In this document: positions 44,839 through 57,163 of the stretch, one piece after another
Layout: the number at the start of each line of letters is the position of its first letter
How positions within the stretch are numbered: the first letter of the stretch is position 1
Source of the DNA: Staphylotrichum longicolle
Lineage: Eukaryota; Ascomycota; Sordariomycetes; Sordariales; Chaetomiaceae
Reading direction: 5' to 3'
NCBI GenBank assembly: GCA_019096155.1
Contig: JAHCVI010000001.1
Span: forward strand, 3,038,001 to 3,102,000
Length of the DNA stretch: 64,000 nucleotides
Made by a program: the position numbers and the translations under genes
Notes under the pieces: generated by a model
What the model was told of the DNA's origin: nothing
Database searches by the model: none
The model's input: only the letters and a program-made list of their open reading frames with translations

Positions 44839-47800
44839 ATGGCCTCAAAAGCTGCGACTGCCACGGCGGCAGCCCCGGCCACGATGCCATCGATCGACGA
44901 GTTTTGGAGGTGAGTGCTCTCTGGTGCCCAGTCACCCGATGGTTCTTTTGTATCTTTGCGGACAACCGCCGTGGTTCTCTTCTTCTGAAGCCAGCAGTCA
45001 GCAGTCAGCAGTGGCAATGGGCAGTGGGGTGACTAACTCGTCTTCGCAGTGTCGCGCAGAAGCTACGCGTCGCCATCCACAAGGAGCTTGAGCTCCTCCA
45101 AAAGGGCGGCCCGGGAACCAACGAAATTGCTCGTTTTGAGAAGGCCGAGAAACTGATGGAGAAGTGAGTCGGTGCTCGTCTCGCCGCCACCGTCGTCATC
45201 TGCCTGCCGCACAGTTGATTAACCAGCCGGATCCAGCTACCGCCTCGCCTGTATCGAAACCATCTGGCTCGACATTCGTGCTGCCGAGAAGAAGGGCGCC
45301 GAGGATGCCCTCTGGCTGACCCATAGCCTGGTTGCGAAGACGTATCGGAAGGTGCTTGCGAGGCTGCAGGGCAGCGACCATGTGGTCGTCAAGCGGAAGG
45401 TCGAAAAGCTCTATGCGACTTATCTCAAGACGGCCCAGTACTTCTACAAGGGGTACCTACAGCGGGTTGCTGCGCGCTATGACATGAAAGATCTGAACCT
45501 CATTGCTCGCCGGGCCCAGCTCGCCGAGATGCCCGTGCCGGAGAAGGACAAAGTCAATGCTACGGAAGCAAAGCTCGAGGATATTGTCAAGGGGTCATGC
45601 CACAAAACTCTCATCTGCCTTGGCGACCTGGCAAGGTACCGCACGCTCCTGCGCGCCAAAGACCGCAAGTGGGACGGCCCCCTCGCCTACTATTTCCTTG
45701 CGAACGACCTGATTCCCGAGTCCGGACACGGCCATCACCAGTGCGGAGTCATCTACGCCGAGACTGAGGACCATCTCGCCGTTGTGTACCACATGTATCG
45801 TGCTTTGGCGTGCTCCCGCCCGCACCCCATTGCTTCGACAAACCTCGAGCTCGAGTTCCGTGATCTCCGGGGACGCAAGACCATGACCACCAAACACGCC
45901 TTGGTGACATGGTTTCTCAAGCTCCATGCCTTCTACTCCCAGGGAAAGGACTTTGTCGAGCGTAAGGAGCTCGAGAGCGAGGTCGACCACCGGCTCGCCG
46001 TAGCACTGAAATCCGGAACGGGATACGGTTCGGACATGGACTTGGTCAAGATGGTCCTCATCAACATCACCGCCTACATTGCCGCTCAAGATAAGATCCG
46101 CAGTATGAAACTTTGGCCTGTTATGGTTCTGGATCTTTGCTAACCTGGTGCAGAAAATTGGACCGACGAGGGCTCTCGATCCTGCCAGCTCCTTCTGGTC
46201 CTCAACGTTCGAACGATCCAAGCCATCGCCCGCTTGCTTGGGGAAGAAATAACGGATGTCATTAAGCGCAGAAGTGCAGAGATTGGCCGTGATGCCGCCG
46301 GACCCTCTCAAGCTGAAGCCGTGACCAAGTTCACGCCTGCTTTCAATCGTGTGCTCCCACTTTTTCGCATCTACATGGCATGGCTCTGCTCTTACAGATC
46401 GGAACTGGTCGAGTTCCGGCCTCATCTCGAACCGCACTTTGGAACCATGTGCACGACACTGGGCAACACCCTGACCTTGCTCTTCAAGATGATGGGGGGT
46501 GAACAACAGCTTGGAAACCCCGTGTCGTGGTGCTTCCCCGAGGATGAGATGACCCTGGGCATAACGTGCTTGAACGGTCCTGACCTTCCTGCCGGCTGCC
46601 AGCTTTCTTACGATGCATTCACGCTCAAGCCCAAGCCGCGCCGCGAGGAGGTTTCCGGCGCCAACGGCACCGATGACGATATCAGCTTCACCCGTGCGCT
46701 GGACGTTCTGCTTTGCGCCCTTGACTTATCCGCCCCAGAGTCCAAGTTCCCGCTCACCACCTCCTCGGTCAAGGACGGCTCTCGGGAGCTCACGACCTTT
46801 GTCTACCTTGAGGGCGGAAAGCCGGAGCCTGCCCCACGTCAGCAGCAACCCCAGCAGCCAGTTCCGTCAGCCGCGCCTCCCGTTGCTCAGCCAGCCTTCC
46901 AGACGCCAGCGATTGCTCCGAGTCCCTGCGAGTCTAATGAGCTTTCTGAGGACCAAGAGTTTTATGGGCCCGATCTGCGGAATGCTCATCACAATGGCGC
47001 TCGTAACGGGAAAGCCCCCGCAGCCGTTGGACTGACCCAGGTCGGGCCGGTTTCCGAGTTTCCCATTGACAAGCAAATCTTTAACATCCTCAATGATTTC
47101 ATCAACCCGCCCGAATCCAACCCCGCCGCCAAACCCGAGACTCCCCGCCGTCCTTCTGCGCGGGTGAGCACATACGGCATGGACTCCGCTGCCGTCGCTG
47201 AAGCGTTCGGCGCCGGATCTTCAGGCAGCCCTGCGCCTGGTTCCGCTGGGGCAAAGGCGTTCCCAACCCTCCCTTGGGGATACTTCTACACCCCGGCACC
47301 CGTTGATTCAACCTTGCGGAGCTCAGGCGGCCCAGGCGCTGGCTGGGGCGCTAATGGCTCAGGATTTGGCCGGCCCGCAAGCCTGGGGAACGCCACCCAG
47401 CTTGGAATTGGAGCGAGCACTGGCAATCCGCTCGCACGACAGTCTCATCAGAGATACGACAGCCTGGGCCACTCAAGTTTCGTCGACAACCAGGCCGATG
47501 CACTCGGATCTTTGGACTTGGGCTCAGATCGCGACCAGTCGTTGCAGGGTTATGGCGCCCGAGGGATGTGGTCCAACGCGGCGGCAGAGAGCTCGACTTC
47601 TGCGCGTGGAGCGGCACCCAACCCTGCACCGCAGAGCCCCTGGGCTCCCTCGGCAAACCCGTGGCAGTCTACCTACGGTCAAAGCACGGCCGCCCCGGGA
47701 CATGCGCCCAACTCGCCGTTCTCAACCCTCAACTTCTCTGGCAATACCTCCAGCCTGCCGCAGGTCAACAGTCCCTGGGGCCTGCCAGCCAACGCCCAGC

Positions 47801-48117
47801 GATTTTCCGCGACACAGTCTCCATCCTCGCCAACCCACCCTGGCGCCTATCCCGGTGGCTCGATCCCCTCTCCGTCCTACGCGAGCGACTACGCCGCCGC
47901 CATGGCCGATGCGCAAGCCTCGCAGGCCTTTGCAAGTGGTGGTGGCTGGCCCGATGCTCGGCAGCCGCGGAACGGACTCAGCCAACGGTCACAGCCGCAG
48001 CCGCAGCCCCAGCCGCATGGGCTAGATGTCTGGGGCAACCTGAACAAGCAGCCTGCGCCTGCCGCGGGGCAGAAAGCGGACGGCAAGTCGGTGATGCAGG
48101 GTATGCCGAAGCGTTGA
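44839..48117 (+). CDS. EST1: EST1/EBS1/SMG7-family protein (telomerase and nonsense-mediated decay)
   Basis: Family members act as telomerase-associated EST1 or as SMG5-7 adaptors that bind phosphorylated Upf1 in NMD; which role applies here cannot be told. Exons 44839-44909, 45050-45163, 45237-46102 and 46154-48117; 1004 aa. The N-terminal 14-3-3-like helical repeats include EKLMENYRLACIETIW. The hallmark CHKTLICLGDLARYR is followed by SGHGHHQCGVIYAETEDHL, AVVYHMYRALACSRPHPIAS and NLELEFRDL, then a helical C-terminal part to about residue 540. The last ~450 residues are Pro/Gln/Ser/Ala-rich and probably disordered. No PIN domain is seen, which points to the SMG7/EST1 branch rather than SMG6. 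Confidence 0.9.
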
Positions 48118-49441
48118 GTTTGCCCGGGCCGTTCCTGATCTTTCCCTACTGGCGCAGCCAGCGGGGCGGCTTAGAACGCAGGACTTTCGTTCCTGCCTGC
48201 TCTCCGCGGACACTGCAGAACTTTACGCCGAACCCACGCCTTCGGGCTTGAAGACAACTCTGCTCCCTACGACGGCTCGGGTTCACTGCCAGTCTGAAGT
48301 GGGGGACCAAAGGGGGTTTGAGGGATGGATGCCTATCTTGTCCGGCTTCTGCCACCTGCGCTCTTCACCCTCTAACCAGCCAGCCAGCAAGCCAGCAACT
48401 GAGGTTTTCATCCGCCCGCGGCGAAGGGCCCGCCTGCCTGTCTGCCCCTGCGCTCCCAACGCCTGAGGCAAGCAGCAGCCCCTTTGGCACAGAGCAAACG
48501 GGCTGGGAACCGATCGCGGCTTCGTCGTGTCTTCCCCTCTCTCCCTGCAAGGAAAGTGGCTTCAGGGGGTCTGGGTTGGGACCCCGTTCCGTGCTTTCAC
48601 AGTTTCACCCGCCGATGATGGGGCTTCCCGGGGTCTTAGCTTGTTTCTCCAGCACGCTGTTTGCTGCTTGCTGCTTGCTGCCCTGCGGCCTATTGTCCTG
48701 CTGCTATTCAGTTCAGTTCAGTTCAGTTTGCGACGGGATAACTTGAAAGATGAATGGATGAAAATGGACCGACCGACAAAGAGCCAAGCTTTTCTGTCCC
48801 TTCTCTATCTGTTTGATTTTGTATCCTGTTCTTGTCCTGCTTTGCCTCCTCCTGTCCCGAACGCCTTACCCAGTAATGCAATTGGATGTTCTGTTGTTGT
48901 TGGTGGTGTTGTCGGTGGTGGGCTGTAATCTACCAAAACACACGACGTGCCTTACGTTAGGATCAGCAGTACTAGTTGGGATTGGAAGTCAGTGGGGAGA
49001 GGGGATCATCAAGTTGAATTTTGTGTCTTTGCCGACTCTGCTGGATGTTGAGAGTAACATGCGAGTGTCTTGTTCTTGCCAACTGCCTCTGCCTCCCTCT
49101 GTGTGTCTCTCTTTCCGTCTGTCTGTCTGTGTCTTGCTGACTCGCAGCACATGAAAACAAGCAATATCATTCCGATCATCATGAAGTTGAGGAAAAAAAG
49201 AAGCAAGTTCAGAATGCAGACTGTCCCGTCCGTCTTTTCGCCGTTGTTGAAACCTTTCTACCCTATATCCTGCCTGCCTGTATCTGTTTCCCGGATATGC
49301 CTGGCCCCTTTGCCCCTTCAACGCCGGCCCTGCTGCAAAATTGGGGAAGGTGGAACTTCCGCTCTCTCTGAATATTATGTGGGGAAGTATCTGATGATGG
49401 GGTTCATGTTCTCTAGCAACCTAGCCTCTGGCCGCGCTTGC
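48118..49441. other. Convergent 3' region of EST1 and adenosine kinase
   Basis: No gene seen. Contains CAGTT-type pentamer repeats near 48708-48727, CTGCTTG repeats near 48662-48680 and CTGT/CTGC repeats near 49115-49135. Confidence 0.5.
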
Positions 49442-50761
49442 TTACTGCCGGGAAGTGTAGGTCTGCTTCGGGAAGGGGTAGCTGTTGCGCGGTTAGTAAC
49501 TGTTGTTCTCGACGGCATGAAGTGGAGATCGGAGTTGCCAGGTGAAGAGTGTGGAAACTTACGAAGGACCAAGCTCCTGGATGCTGAGGCGCGCCAGCCA
49601 CTGTCCCATATCGACGCTCTCCTCCAGCGAGCGGCCGTCGACGACACCGGCGCAGAAACCGCCGGCAAAGGCATCGCCCGCGCCGTTGGTGTCGTTGATC
49701 TTCTCCTTGGGGATCTCGTGCACGGGGAACTCCTTGACCTGGTCCTCGCCCTGGATGGCGACAATAGTCGGCTCGGTGCCCTGGGTGATGACGGCAACGC
49801 GCTTGCGCTGCGAGTTGGCCTTGGGCAGGTTCGCCAGCGCCTTGGCAATCTCCTTGACGTCCTTGGTGCCCAGGCCGTGGGATTCGGCGTAGGCCTCGGC
49901 CTCGGTCTCATTGCCGATCACGTAGTCCCAGTAGGGGGCGGACTCGTCGAGGGGGTCCTTGAAGAACTGGGCGATGAACGGGGCGGAGAGGGACAGAATG
50001 AAGGGCTTGTTCTTCTCGGCGGCCTGCTTGGCGAGCTCCATGATGGCCGGGGGGCACACTGGACAAGATTGTCAGCGATCACAAGCGCGCACGGCAGAAG
50101 ACGGGGCGGCTCACCGGTGAAGTGGTACCCGCCAACGTAGTAGGCCTCGGCATTCTCAACGAGAGCCCAGATATCGGGGCGCTTGAGATGCTCGAGGTCG
50201 TAGTGGTTGGCGGCGCCAAGCTCGGTGCACATGCTGCGGTTGTGGCCGGTGATGACGACGCCGCAGCGACCCGTGGGGATCTTGGGGTCGACGCGGTACT
50301 CGACGCGCAGACCGGCTTGCTTGCAGGCATCGCGGAGGATGGCGGCGTACTTGTCATCGCCGGCACCGCCCAGGTAGACGACGCTGTTGTCAGGCAGGAT
50401 GTACTGGGCACCACGGGCGGTGTTCTGGGCAGCACCGCCGGCGATCAGCTTGGCATCGTAGTTGTTGAGGAGGTCCTCGTAGATGTCCAGGTGCTTGGGC
50501 TCAGCCAGGATGGCATCATTGGCCTTGAGGTCGTACTTCTTAAGCAGGTCCTCGTTGCCGAAGGCCTGGATGTCTAGCAGGCACCTCCATGTTAGCCAAG
50601 ATCTCGGAGACCGACATTTCTAGGAGGAGGGGACTAAAGCAAGTGCAACAAAAGGCGGATAATGCCCGCCTGGGCGCCCAATGACAAGAAAAAAACCTCG
50701 CAGACTTACCGAGGAGAGGGTTCTCCAGGCAGAGCAGTCTGTAGTCCTTGTGGGCAGCCAT
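49442..50761 (-). CDS. ADO1: Adenosine kinase (PfkB/ribokinase family)
   Basis: Phosphorylates adenosine to AMP in the cytosol. It recycles the adenosine released by S-adenosylhomocysteine hydrolysis, and so supports the methyl cycle that MET6 feeds. Exons 50710-50761, 50115-50573, 49563-50058 and 49442-49481; 348 aa, normal length. Motifs: N-terminal CLENPLLDIQAFGNEDLL, sugar-binding GGAAQNTARGAQYIL, DNSVVYLGGAGDDKYA, and the ATP-site/catalytic signature NDTNGAGDAFAGGF with the conserved Asp. The last exon encodes the C-terminal YPFPKQTYTSRQ. Intron donors are GTAAGT/GTGAGC. Secure. Confidence 0.96.
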
Positions 50762-51554
50762 GTTGATGAGCCGGCGGTTGCGATGCGGTGAGTTGCGGAA
50801 GAAAGGTTTTGTGCCCCTCGATGAAGTGTAGCAGCTTCTGGCGAGGCGGGGCAGCAGCAAAATGGTGGGGTTCCCCGACCAGCTCCCTGCACTCCCTGCA
50901 TTCCCTGCACTCCCGGCGCCGCCATCGGCCAGTTCCCCTTTCGAGAAAAGTGTCTTGGTCAGGCCCGACGAGAGGGGCTTGGCAAAGACACCGGCCCTTG
51001 AACAAACTGCCGATCCCGTGCGGAACATGCTGACGACGAGCGAGGGTGCCAGGTCTGAGACTCGCCTGCCGTGAGAAGTTTGGAAAATGGTTGTGGTGAT
51101 AAGTGCACCTCAAGAGAAAGGACCATCCCATGTACGAACTAAAGGTATCTCCTGAGTTGTTCTGTTGACGTCAGATCGATGGGGCTTTGGTCCGCCGTGC
51201 CATCCCTTGTATTGAATGATCTGCCGATCATGCCACCACCAGGTCACAACTCCATGAGCTTGTCTCGCGTATCGGCCCCGAAGCGGGGAGTGCGTGCTGC
51301 TTGATTCCCAAGAGTATTCCCTGACTGCATGGCCTGCTCAGCTTTCCCCTGCGATTCCGCATCCTTTGAGTACATGGCCCTGTCAACATGCCTCTTTCCG
51401 ACCGCGCTTGGGAATCTTTTATTCATTCACGGCCATGATGCTTGCAGAAAAGAGCAAGTCTCCTGTCCGCCTTCGCAGTCCCATAACTACAAAGCAGCGA
51501 AAGACCAATGCAATCCGATGAACCCCTTGCCCAGATGTAGAACCATGAAAGCCT
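50762..51554. other. Region upstream of adenosine kinase and downstream of uL2 (both minus)
   Basis: 793 nt, no gene seen. Three near-identical CTCCCTGCA/TTCCCTGCA units lie at about 50882-50910, about 120-150 nt upstream of the adenosine kinase start codon. Confidence 0.5.
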
Positions 51555-52604
51555 TTACTCCTTCGTCTTCTGGGTACCACGCAGCAGACCCGTCCGCCTG
51601 GCAGCGATGAGACCCGCCTTCTGACCCTGGGCGGCGTACCTGGAGATGGTCGACGCCTTACCGATATGTTGATGGTTACCCTGTAAAGCCGTGTCAGATA
51701 TACAACGTCCCGAAACCGATGAAATCGTCCAGCACTTACACCACCGTGAGGATGGTCGACGGGGTTCATGGCAACACCACGAGTCTTGGGCCAGCGGTTG
51801 CGCTTGACGGCGAACTTATGCTTGGCACGCGAGGCCTCTGTAACAATCCGTCAGAACCGTTCACGCAAATTTCTCAGGGATGCCACCCCCAATCGCGCGA
51901 GAACGTACTCAGGAGGGGCTTGTCTGTCCTGCCACCACCGGCGACGATACCGATCATGCCGCGAGCATCGGAGCTGACGACCTTCTTGGCGCCCGAGGGG
52001 AGCTTGATGCGGGTCTTGCCCTCATCGGGGTTGTGGCCGACAACGGTGATGTAGTTGCCGGAGGTACGGCCGAGCGCACCGCGGTCACCGGGCTTCTCCT
52101 CGACGTTCGAGACGACGGTACCTTCGGGGACGGAGGCGAGGGGAAGGACGTTGCCGACGGTCAGGGCGGCGTTCTTGCCGGCGTAGATGAACTGGCCGGT
52201 GTACATGCCCTCGTTGGCAATGAAGGTCTCGGAAACCTTCTTGAACTTGTAGGGCGAGTTGAAGACAACCCGGGCGAGAGGCGCACCACGGCCGGGGTCG
52301 TGGATGATCTCCTTCACGATACCACGGATGTAGCCATGGCGCTCGGCGTAGTCGAGGCTGCGGAACTTCGCAGGGGCCTTCCGCAGGCGGGTGTTGGCAG
52401 TGAAAATGCTGCCGCGGCCCTTACGCTGGTTGCGAATCTGGATGCGAGAGAAGACAATGGTCAGCACCCTCTCCGCTGCCCGAATTTCGACATTGCCGCC
52501 CTTCTCAACGCCGCGTCGCTCGGTGGAATCGAGGTTTCGGTGCTGAATCAAGTCGAGCTGATCGGAAACTTGAATAACAGAGGTTCACTTACGACGCGAC
52601 CCAT
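51555..52604 (-). CDS. RPL2: 60S ribosomal protein uL2 (yeast Rpl2, mammalian RPL8)
   Basis: Universal large-subunit protein near the peptidyl-transferase centre. Exons 52593-52604, 51909-52437, 51740-51837 and 51555-51680; 254 aa, exactly the usual length. The first exon is 12 nt and encodes only MGRV. Key segments are IRNQRKGRGSIFTANTRLRK, IVKEIIHDPGRGAPLARVVF, GRTSGNYITVVGHNPDEG, and the universally conserved GVAMNPVDHPHGGG whose histidine is modified in fungi and animals. Intron 3 falls inside the GGG of that loop. I looked for C/D-box motifs in intron 1 (155 nt) and saw no clear snoRNA. Confidence 0.97.
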
Positions 52605-54635
52605 CTTGCCCTTCCTACCTTGAAAATGTGGAAGTGACGGGTTGACTCGGTGGTTGAAGGAGGGTTCGAGGTTGCGACCACAGGAAAGCTCCAAATGGGT
52701 GAAGCGATATTTTTCCAAATTTCTGTGTGGATGCGGGCAGCCACAGCTGGTTGGTGTGGCTTTGGTGCCCTAACGCGGGGAGAGGTGTGGCGCTTTGGTC
52801 TCCACCTCAGCCTGTCCGCCTGCTGACCCCTGTTCGCCAGCTGACGTAATTTCACAGTGTCCGTCTTTTTTACTGCGACCCCTAAGGAAGTTCGAGGGTC
52901 GCGTTGTTCTTCCCAAGGACTGCAAGACTTGTCAATGGCGTTCTGAACAATACAATCCCCTCAAAACACCTTGAATATTACTCTAATCTCGTGTTTTTAG
53001 AGATCGAGATTTCTTGACACTCGGGTGGCAGGAAGGGTTCCTCATTGAGGGCACAGTAACTATCTCGACTTCTCTCCAATTAACACGGTACGCGCAACCA
53101 TGTTGAGCACCCACTGCCAATGTTCCGTCGACCTCAGTCATCCATCTTGCGACCTCGCAGAATGGTCTGTCCAGCCATTGCAGGAATGAGCTCCGTCACC
53201 AAATCACTACGGCCACTATCGTTGCTATGTATGATCCACACTGACTTGGTATCCATTTCTACCATGCTTGGACCCTCATTAACAGCGACTAGATTCAAAA
53301 TCCGGCCCTGGTTGATGAAGCGAGGCCTCCGTTGTTCCGAGATGTTTGCTTCGTTCTCAACGGATTTTGCTCAGAGTGAACCGTCATCGCTCGTGGTTCT
53401 GCCATGCGGAGCCGTCTGAAAGCGAAACCTGGGCCGAGCTTCCTAGATTGATCGAGCGATTGAGCCCGCGTCGCAGACCCAGCCTGAGCCCTCAAACGGC
53501 CAACCACCCGTCTCGATACTTCTGCAAAACATCGCAACGCTGTCTGCAAATGCAAGCAGTCTCAGGAAAGGCCCACAATGGGCTGTCAGTTCTGTTTTTT
53601 GAGCGGAGGCTGGGTCTGGAGGAGCCAGCATCTCATCCCCACGGTCGCGTACATGCGTCTCTGGCTTTTCATGACGAGTGTCATTTCATCACGCTTCTTA
53701 TCAATTGGCCCATGACTGAGAGAGAACACAGAAACTCCCCTGAATTCTTCGGGCTTTGGTTGTGGAGGCGGCATGTGTCCGGGTCGCGCTGCACCGCACG
53801 AGAGCCTTCGCGCTCAAAATCAGGGATGAAGTACCGATCCACGCGTCAAGCCACCAAAAATGGTTCCGGGATGCGAGAATGCTTCCTTGCTGCCAGAGTC
53901 ATGGAAGCTACGCAGCCTGGTGTTGGCTGCGCGCAACACCACCACGCGCCGGGGCCACATGCGAAGCGGGGGCCTAATTTACGGCCTCACCGCACGAGAC
54001 CTTCGGACACTGGCGGTCAGCCAAACCCGCCCAATGCAGCGTCAGCACCCACCTCGTTACCGCTTAGAAAACCAGCGCCAAAACAATGCGGGTACCGGGC
54101 TGAGTGACAATCGCTGTCAGCTCTGAGCCGACGGGTAGTTGAAGGAGGCAAAATGCCATGCTCGCGTTATCTGGTGTGTTTGTCGAGTCAGGGCTAGCAA
54201 CAACGATTTTTATGGCATTGGAGTTACTGCCGCAGGAGGAGCTCTCTCGGAGGTGGTTGCTGGCAAACAAGGGTGGGTGGCAATGGCATGCTGTGATGGA
54301 ATCTGGGTTGCCGCACAACAGGCTGGAAGGCACAGGAACAACTGGCAGCTGACGGTCTGTTCTCTGCACGGCGTCGGTGGCAGCCTTGTGGGCGGAAGTG
54401 GGAGTTCAGCAGTTTGTATGTGAGTTGATTGTAGTGGTTCAACCTATCATGTTTCCGGAGCTCGAACGGTAAGCTGGGAGGGCCCTTGGCCATAGTCGGC
54501 CGGGTACGTAATTTCTTACAGCCGATCTCTCTCCATCAACCTAAAGTGCTCCTCACCTTTCCTCCACTCCCCACGCGCCAGGCCCAACCTCAAACCAAAC
54601 ACCCATCAACCAGAACTCGCGTCTACAACGTCAAA
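52605..54635. other. Interval between divergent uL2 (-) and the DDT/WHIM-like gene (+)
   Basis: About 2 kb; no recognisable gene. A plus-strand frame at 53346-54107 is open for about 250 codons but starts without ATG and has no family resemblance. The uL2 promoter must lie at its left end. Confidence 0.5.
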
Positions 54636-56842
54636 ATGGCCGACGACGATTCTTCTGAACTGTCTTCGGTTTCTTCGCTCTCGGAGCCCCCCTCTGAAGA
54701 TGAATCCGACATCCAATTGGAAGAGCGCCACGGCATCCTGAAGTTCTTCCACAAGGTCGACCAGAACCCAGCCTTGGAGCCCAAGGAGAAGACGCCGCCT
54801 AGACCCAAGCGGGAGCCTTCACCGCCGCACGAATATGTGCTAGCCGACAATCCAGATATCGCTGTACGTGTTGCCGCTCTTATTCGCGTTTCTCCGCGTC
54901 GCGACGCGAGAAATCGCGCCCGCCGTTTAATGGAGCTGCAAGCTGATATTTTTCTCTGCCAGTTTATTGTCATGTTTCGCGCCCGTTTCACCGAAGTTTT
55001 CCCCAAGAGCCTAGCGAACTTTGGCCCTCAGGAGCTCGAGCGCGACATCGTCGAGACGGTCCCAGGCGAGCGCGTCGAACACTTCCTCTGCGCGCTTCTC
55101 AGCCTCCTCCTCAACCGCAAGCAAGATGTCAAGTGCGTACACTCTTCCGAAAGCGAGCATGATGATTGCTGCATCAGAGCGCTGACACGGGGAACATTTA
55201 TAGACCCGGGCATTACAACCGCGCGCTCGAGGAAGCTGTCCAGACTCACAAAGGGCAATGGGCAAAGGATTGGGAGAGCCAGAACCCGGTCGCGGGGCAG
55301 GCGACCTTCGCGTCGATGACACCAGTGCAACGGGTATGTGCTGTCCTTGAAGCCCTTGGGAGCACCTGCGCGTCGTCACACGCTTCGCCGCCGAGCGCCT
55401 GGCGAGATATTCAAACCGGCTGCTAACCTGGGATCATCTAGCTCACGCTGCTGCGCACCCTTGTGCAGTGGACTCTCTCATCGTCAGACGCAGTTCGGAC
55501 GCTCATCAACCAGCAATACAAGAACCGACATGACGACGACCTGAACATCCCCCTGAGCGTGCAGCCTTGGGGCGGCGATGGCGACAAACGACGGTATTTC
55601 CTGATTGAGGGCAACGACGACACCTCGTTCCGCGTATACAGAGAAAGTAACCCGGCCGGTATTCAAAGGACATGGTGGAGCGTTGCCGGCTCCATCGACG
55701 ACCTCAGGGCGCTCGTCGAAAAGCTGGAGACTCAGGACCGCGGCCCGAAGGCGAAGCTCTTTGCCAAGCGGATTGCTAACAGCATACCGCGGTTTGAGGC
55801 GACCGAGGAGAAGCGGCGACGTCGAGAATACCGTCAGATGCGCAAAGAGCAGTTCCGGCGGCCGGAGCCCGGCTTCTCGCTCTACGAGGGCCGCACGAGA
55901 GGAAAGCGCATGAAATACACATATTCCGACGACGAGGCCGATTTCTACTCAGACTCGACCAACCGCCGCTCGACTCGCAATACCAGGCATCACACGCCGA
56001 CCGAGCCCAGTGGTCCCGTCACGACTGCCAGTGGCCGGCAGGTGAGGGCGCCGACCCGGCTGAATGCAGAGAACGCTAGTACCGGGGAGGCGAGCGCTCC
56101 CACAAGCGTGCAGGGAGACGGTGACGATTCCGAGATGAAGCAAGTCACTCGCTCTGGGCGGCCCCAGAGGTCCGCTGCTGCCAACTCGGGTCTGAACGGC
56201 TGGGCGGCGAAGAAGCGGAAGAGCGAGGAGTACGAGTCAGACGATTCAGAAGAGGAGGGTAGCGAACCCGATTTCGGAGACGACGAGGAAGACGAGCACG
56301 TCCCGGACGAGGAGGATGAGGACGAGGAAGAGTTCGAAGAAGAAGGCCTGATGGACGAAGATTTGGAGGAGGTCGAGAACCCCAGCTTCGTGTTCAAGTT
56401 CCCGATCAGAGTATCGTTCGACGAGAACAGCAAGGTGCAGCAGATCCCCGGCCCGCCGGTTGTGATTGACAAGCACAAGCATCCAAGGTCTGCTCATCGG
56501 AACGTCGTTGTCAGCGACGACTCGGAGACCACCGATGCCAGCCCTGGGGAGCCCGTCGTCACGGAACCCGAGCCGCCCGCTGCAGAGGTGATTGCCGTGG
56601 CGACAAAACCGACGGCACCTCCTGAGCCTGCCGGCAGCCAGCCAGGGGCGGATGTTAGCACGCTGGTTGAGCCAACGGAGAAGCTAGGGGTTGATGAAGA
56701 CCATCCGATGACAGATGCGGGCGCGGTGGTCAACCCGCCTCCGACGCCCTCGAGGGAGCCGGCAACGTCGCTGGCGTTGAGGGCCAGTCCCGAGGTGACC
56801 AGGACTGTTTCTCCGGCCGTCGATGCGAAGCAAACAGAGTAA
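54636..56842 (+). CDS. Probable chromatin-remodelling cofactor with DDT/WHIM-like region (RSF1/CECR2-like)
   Basis: Exons 54636-54863, 54963-55132, 55204-55333 and 55442-56842; 642 aa. After an acidic, Ser-rich start (DDDSSELSSVSSLSEPPSE) comes a helical region resembling a DDT domain: FIVMFRARFTEVFPKSLANF, ELERDIVETVPGERVEHFLC and GHYNRALEEAVQTH. A WHIM-like pattern follows: LTLLRTLVQWTLSSSDAVRT, then PWGGDGDKRRYFLIEGND, FRVYRE and WWSVAGSIDDLRALVEKLE. That order (DDT, then 'L-R-x-W', then 'P-x-G-D-x-x-x-R-Y-F', then 'W-x-V-x-x-x-x-x-L') is how ISWI partner proteins such as RSF1 are built. The C-terminal half carries KKRK and a strongly acidic stretch (about 437-489), typical of histone-interacting tails. 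The name is inferred from architecture. The first intron (99 nt) is in frame and stop-free. Confidence 0.7.
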
Positions 56843-57163
56843 TGGGCATATGGAAGAGAAGTTTTGGGATCATGACCCTTTTTTACTATGCGAAAGGAGT
56901 TAGGAGCTATGGCCAGACTATGAGAACGGAGTCGGATGGTAAGCGATTTGGGTTAGCCTGTCTATGTTCTACACAAGGATGATCCGGAAGATATAGAGCG
57001 GGGAAAGCGGGATTCTTTGACATGTCCTCAGACACTCGGTCCGTAATAGATTCGCTGGCTCAGAGGATCACCTGCAAAGTATTCCATGTGCAACCGCGCC
57101 GGAGTTTACCAGAGCGAGGTCGATATCAGGGGTCCATCAACATCGGGCGCTCCCTGAGCCCTT
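56843..57163. other. Convergent 3' region, DDT/WHIM-like gene and Atg43-like gene
   Basis: 321 nt, no gene seen. A T-run follows the stop of the plus-strand gene. Confidence 0.55.

Noticed and set aside
52438..52592. snoRNA inside uL2 intron 1
   Set aside because: No clear C box (RUGAUGA) with a matching D box (CUGA) at the ends.
53346..54107. Plus-strand open frame of about 250 codons between uL2 and the DDT/WHIM-like gene
   Set aside because: Starts without ATG and shows no family features.
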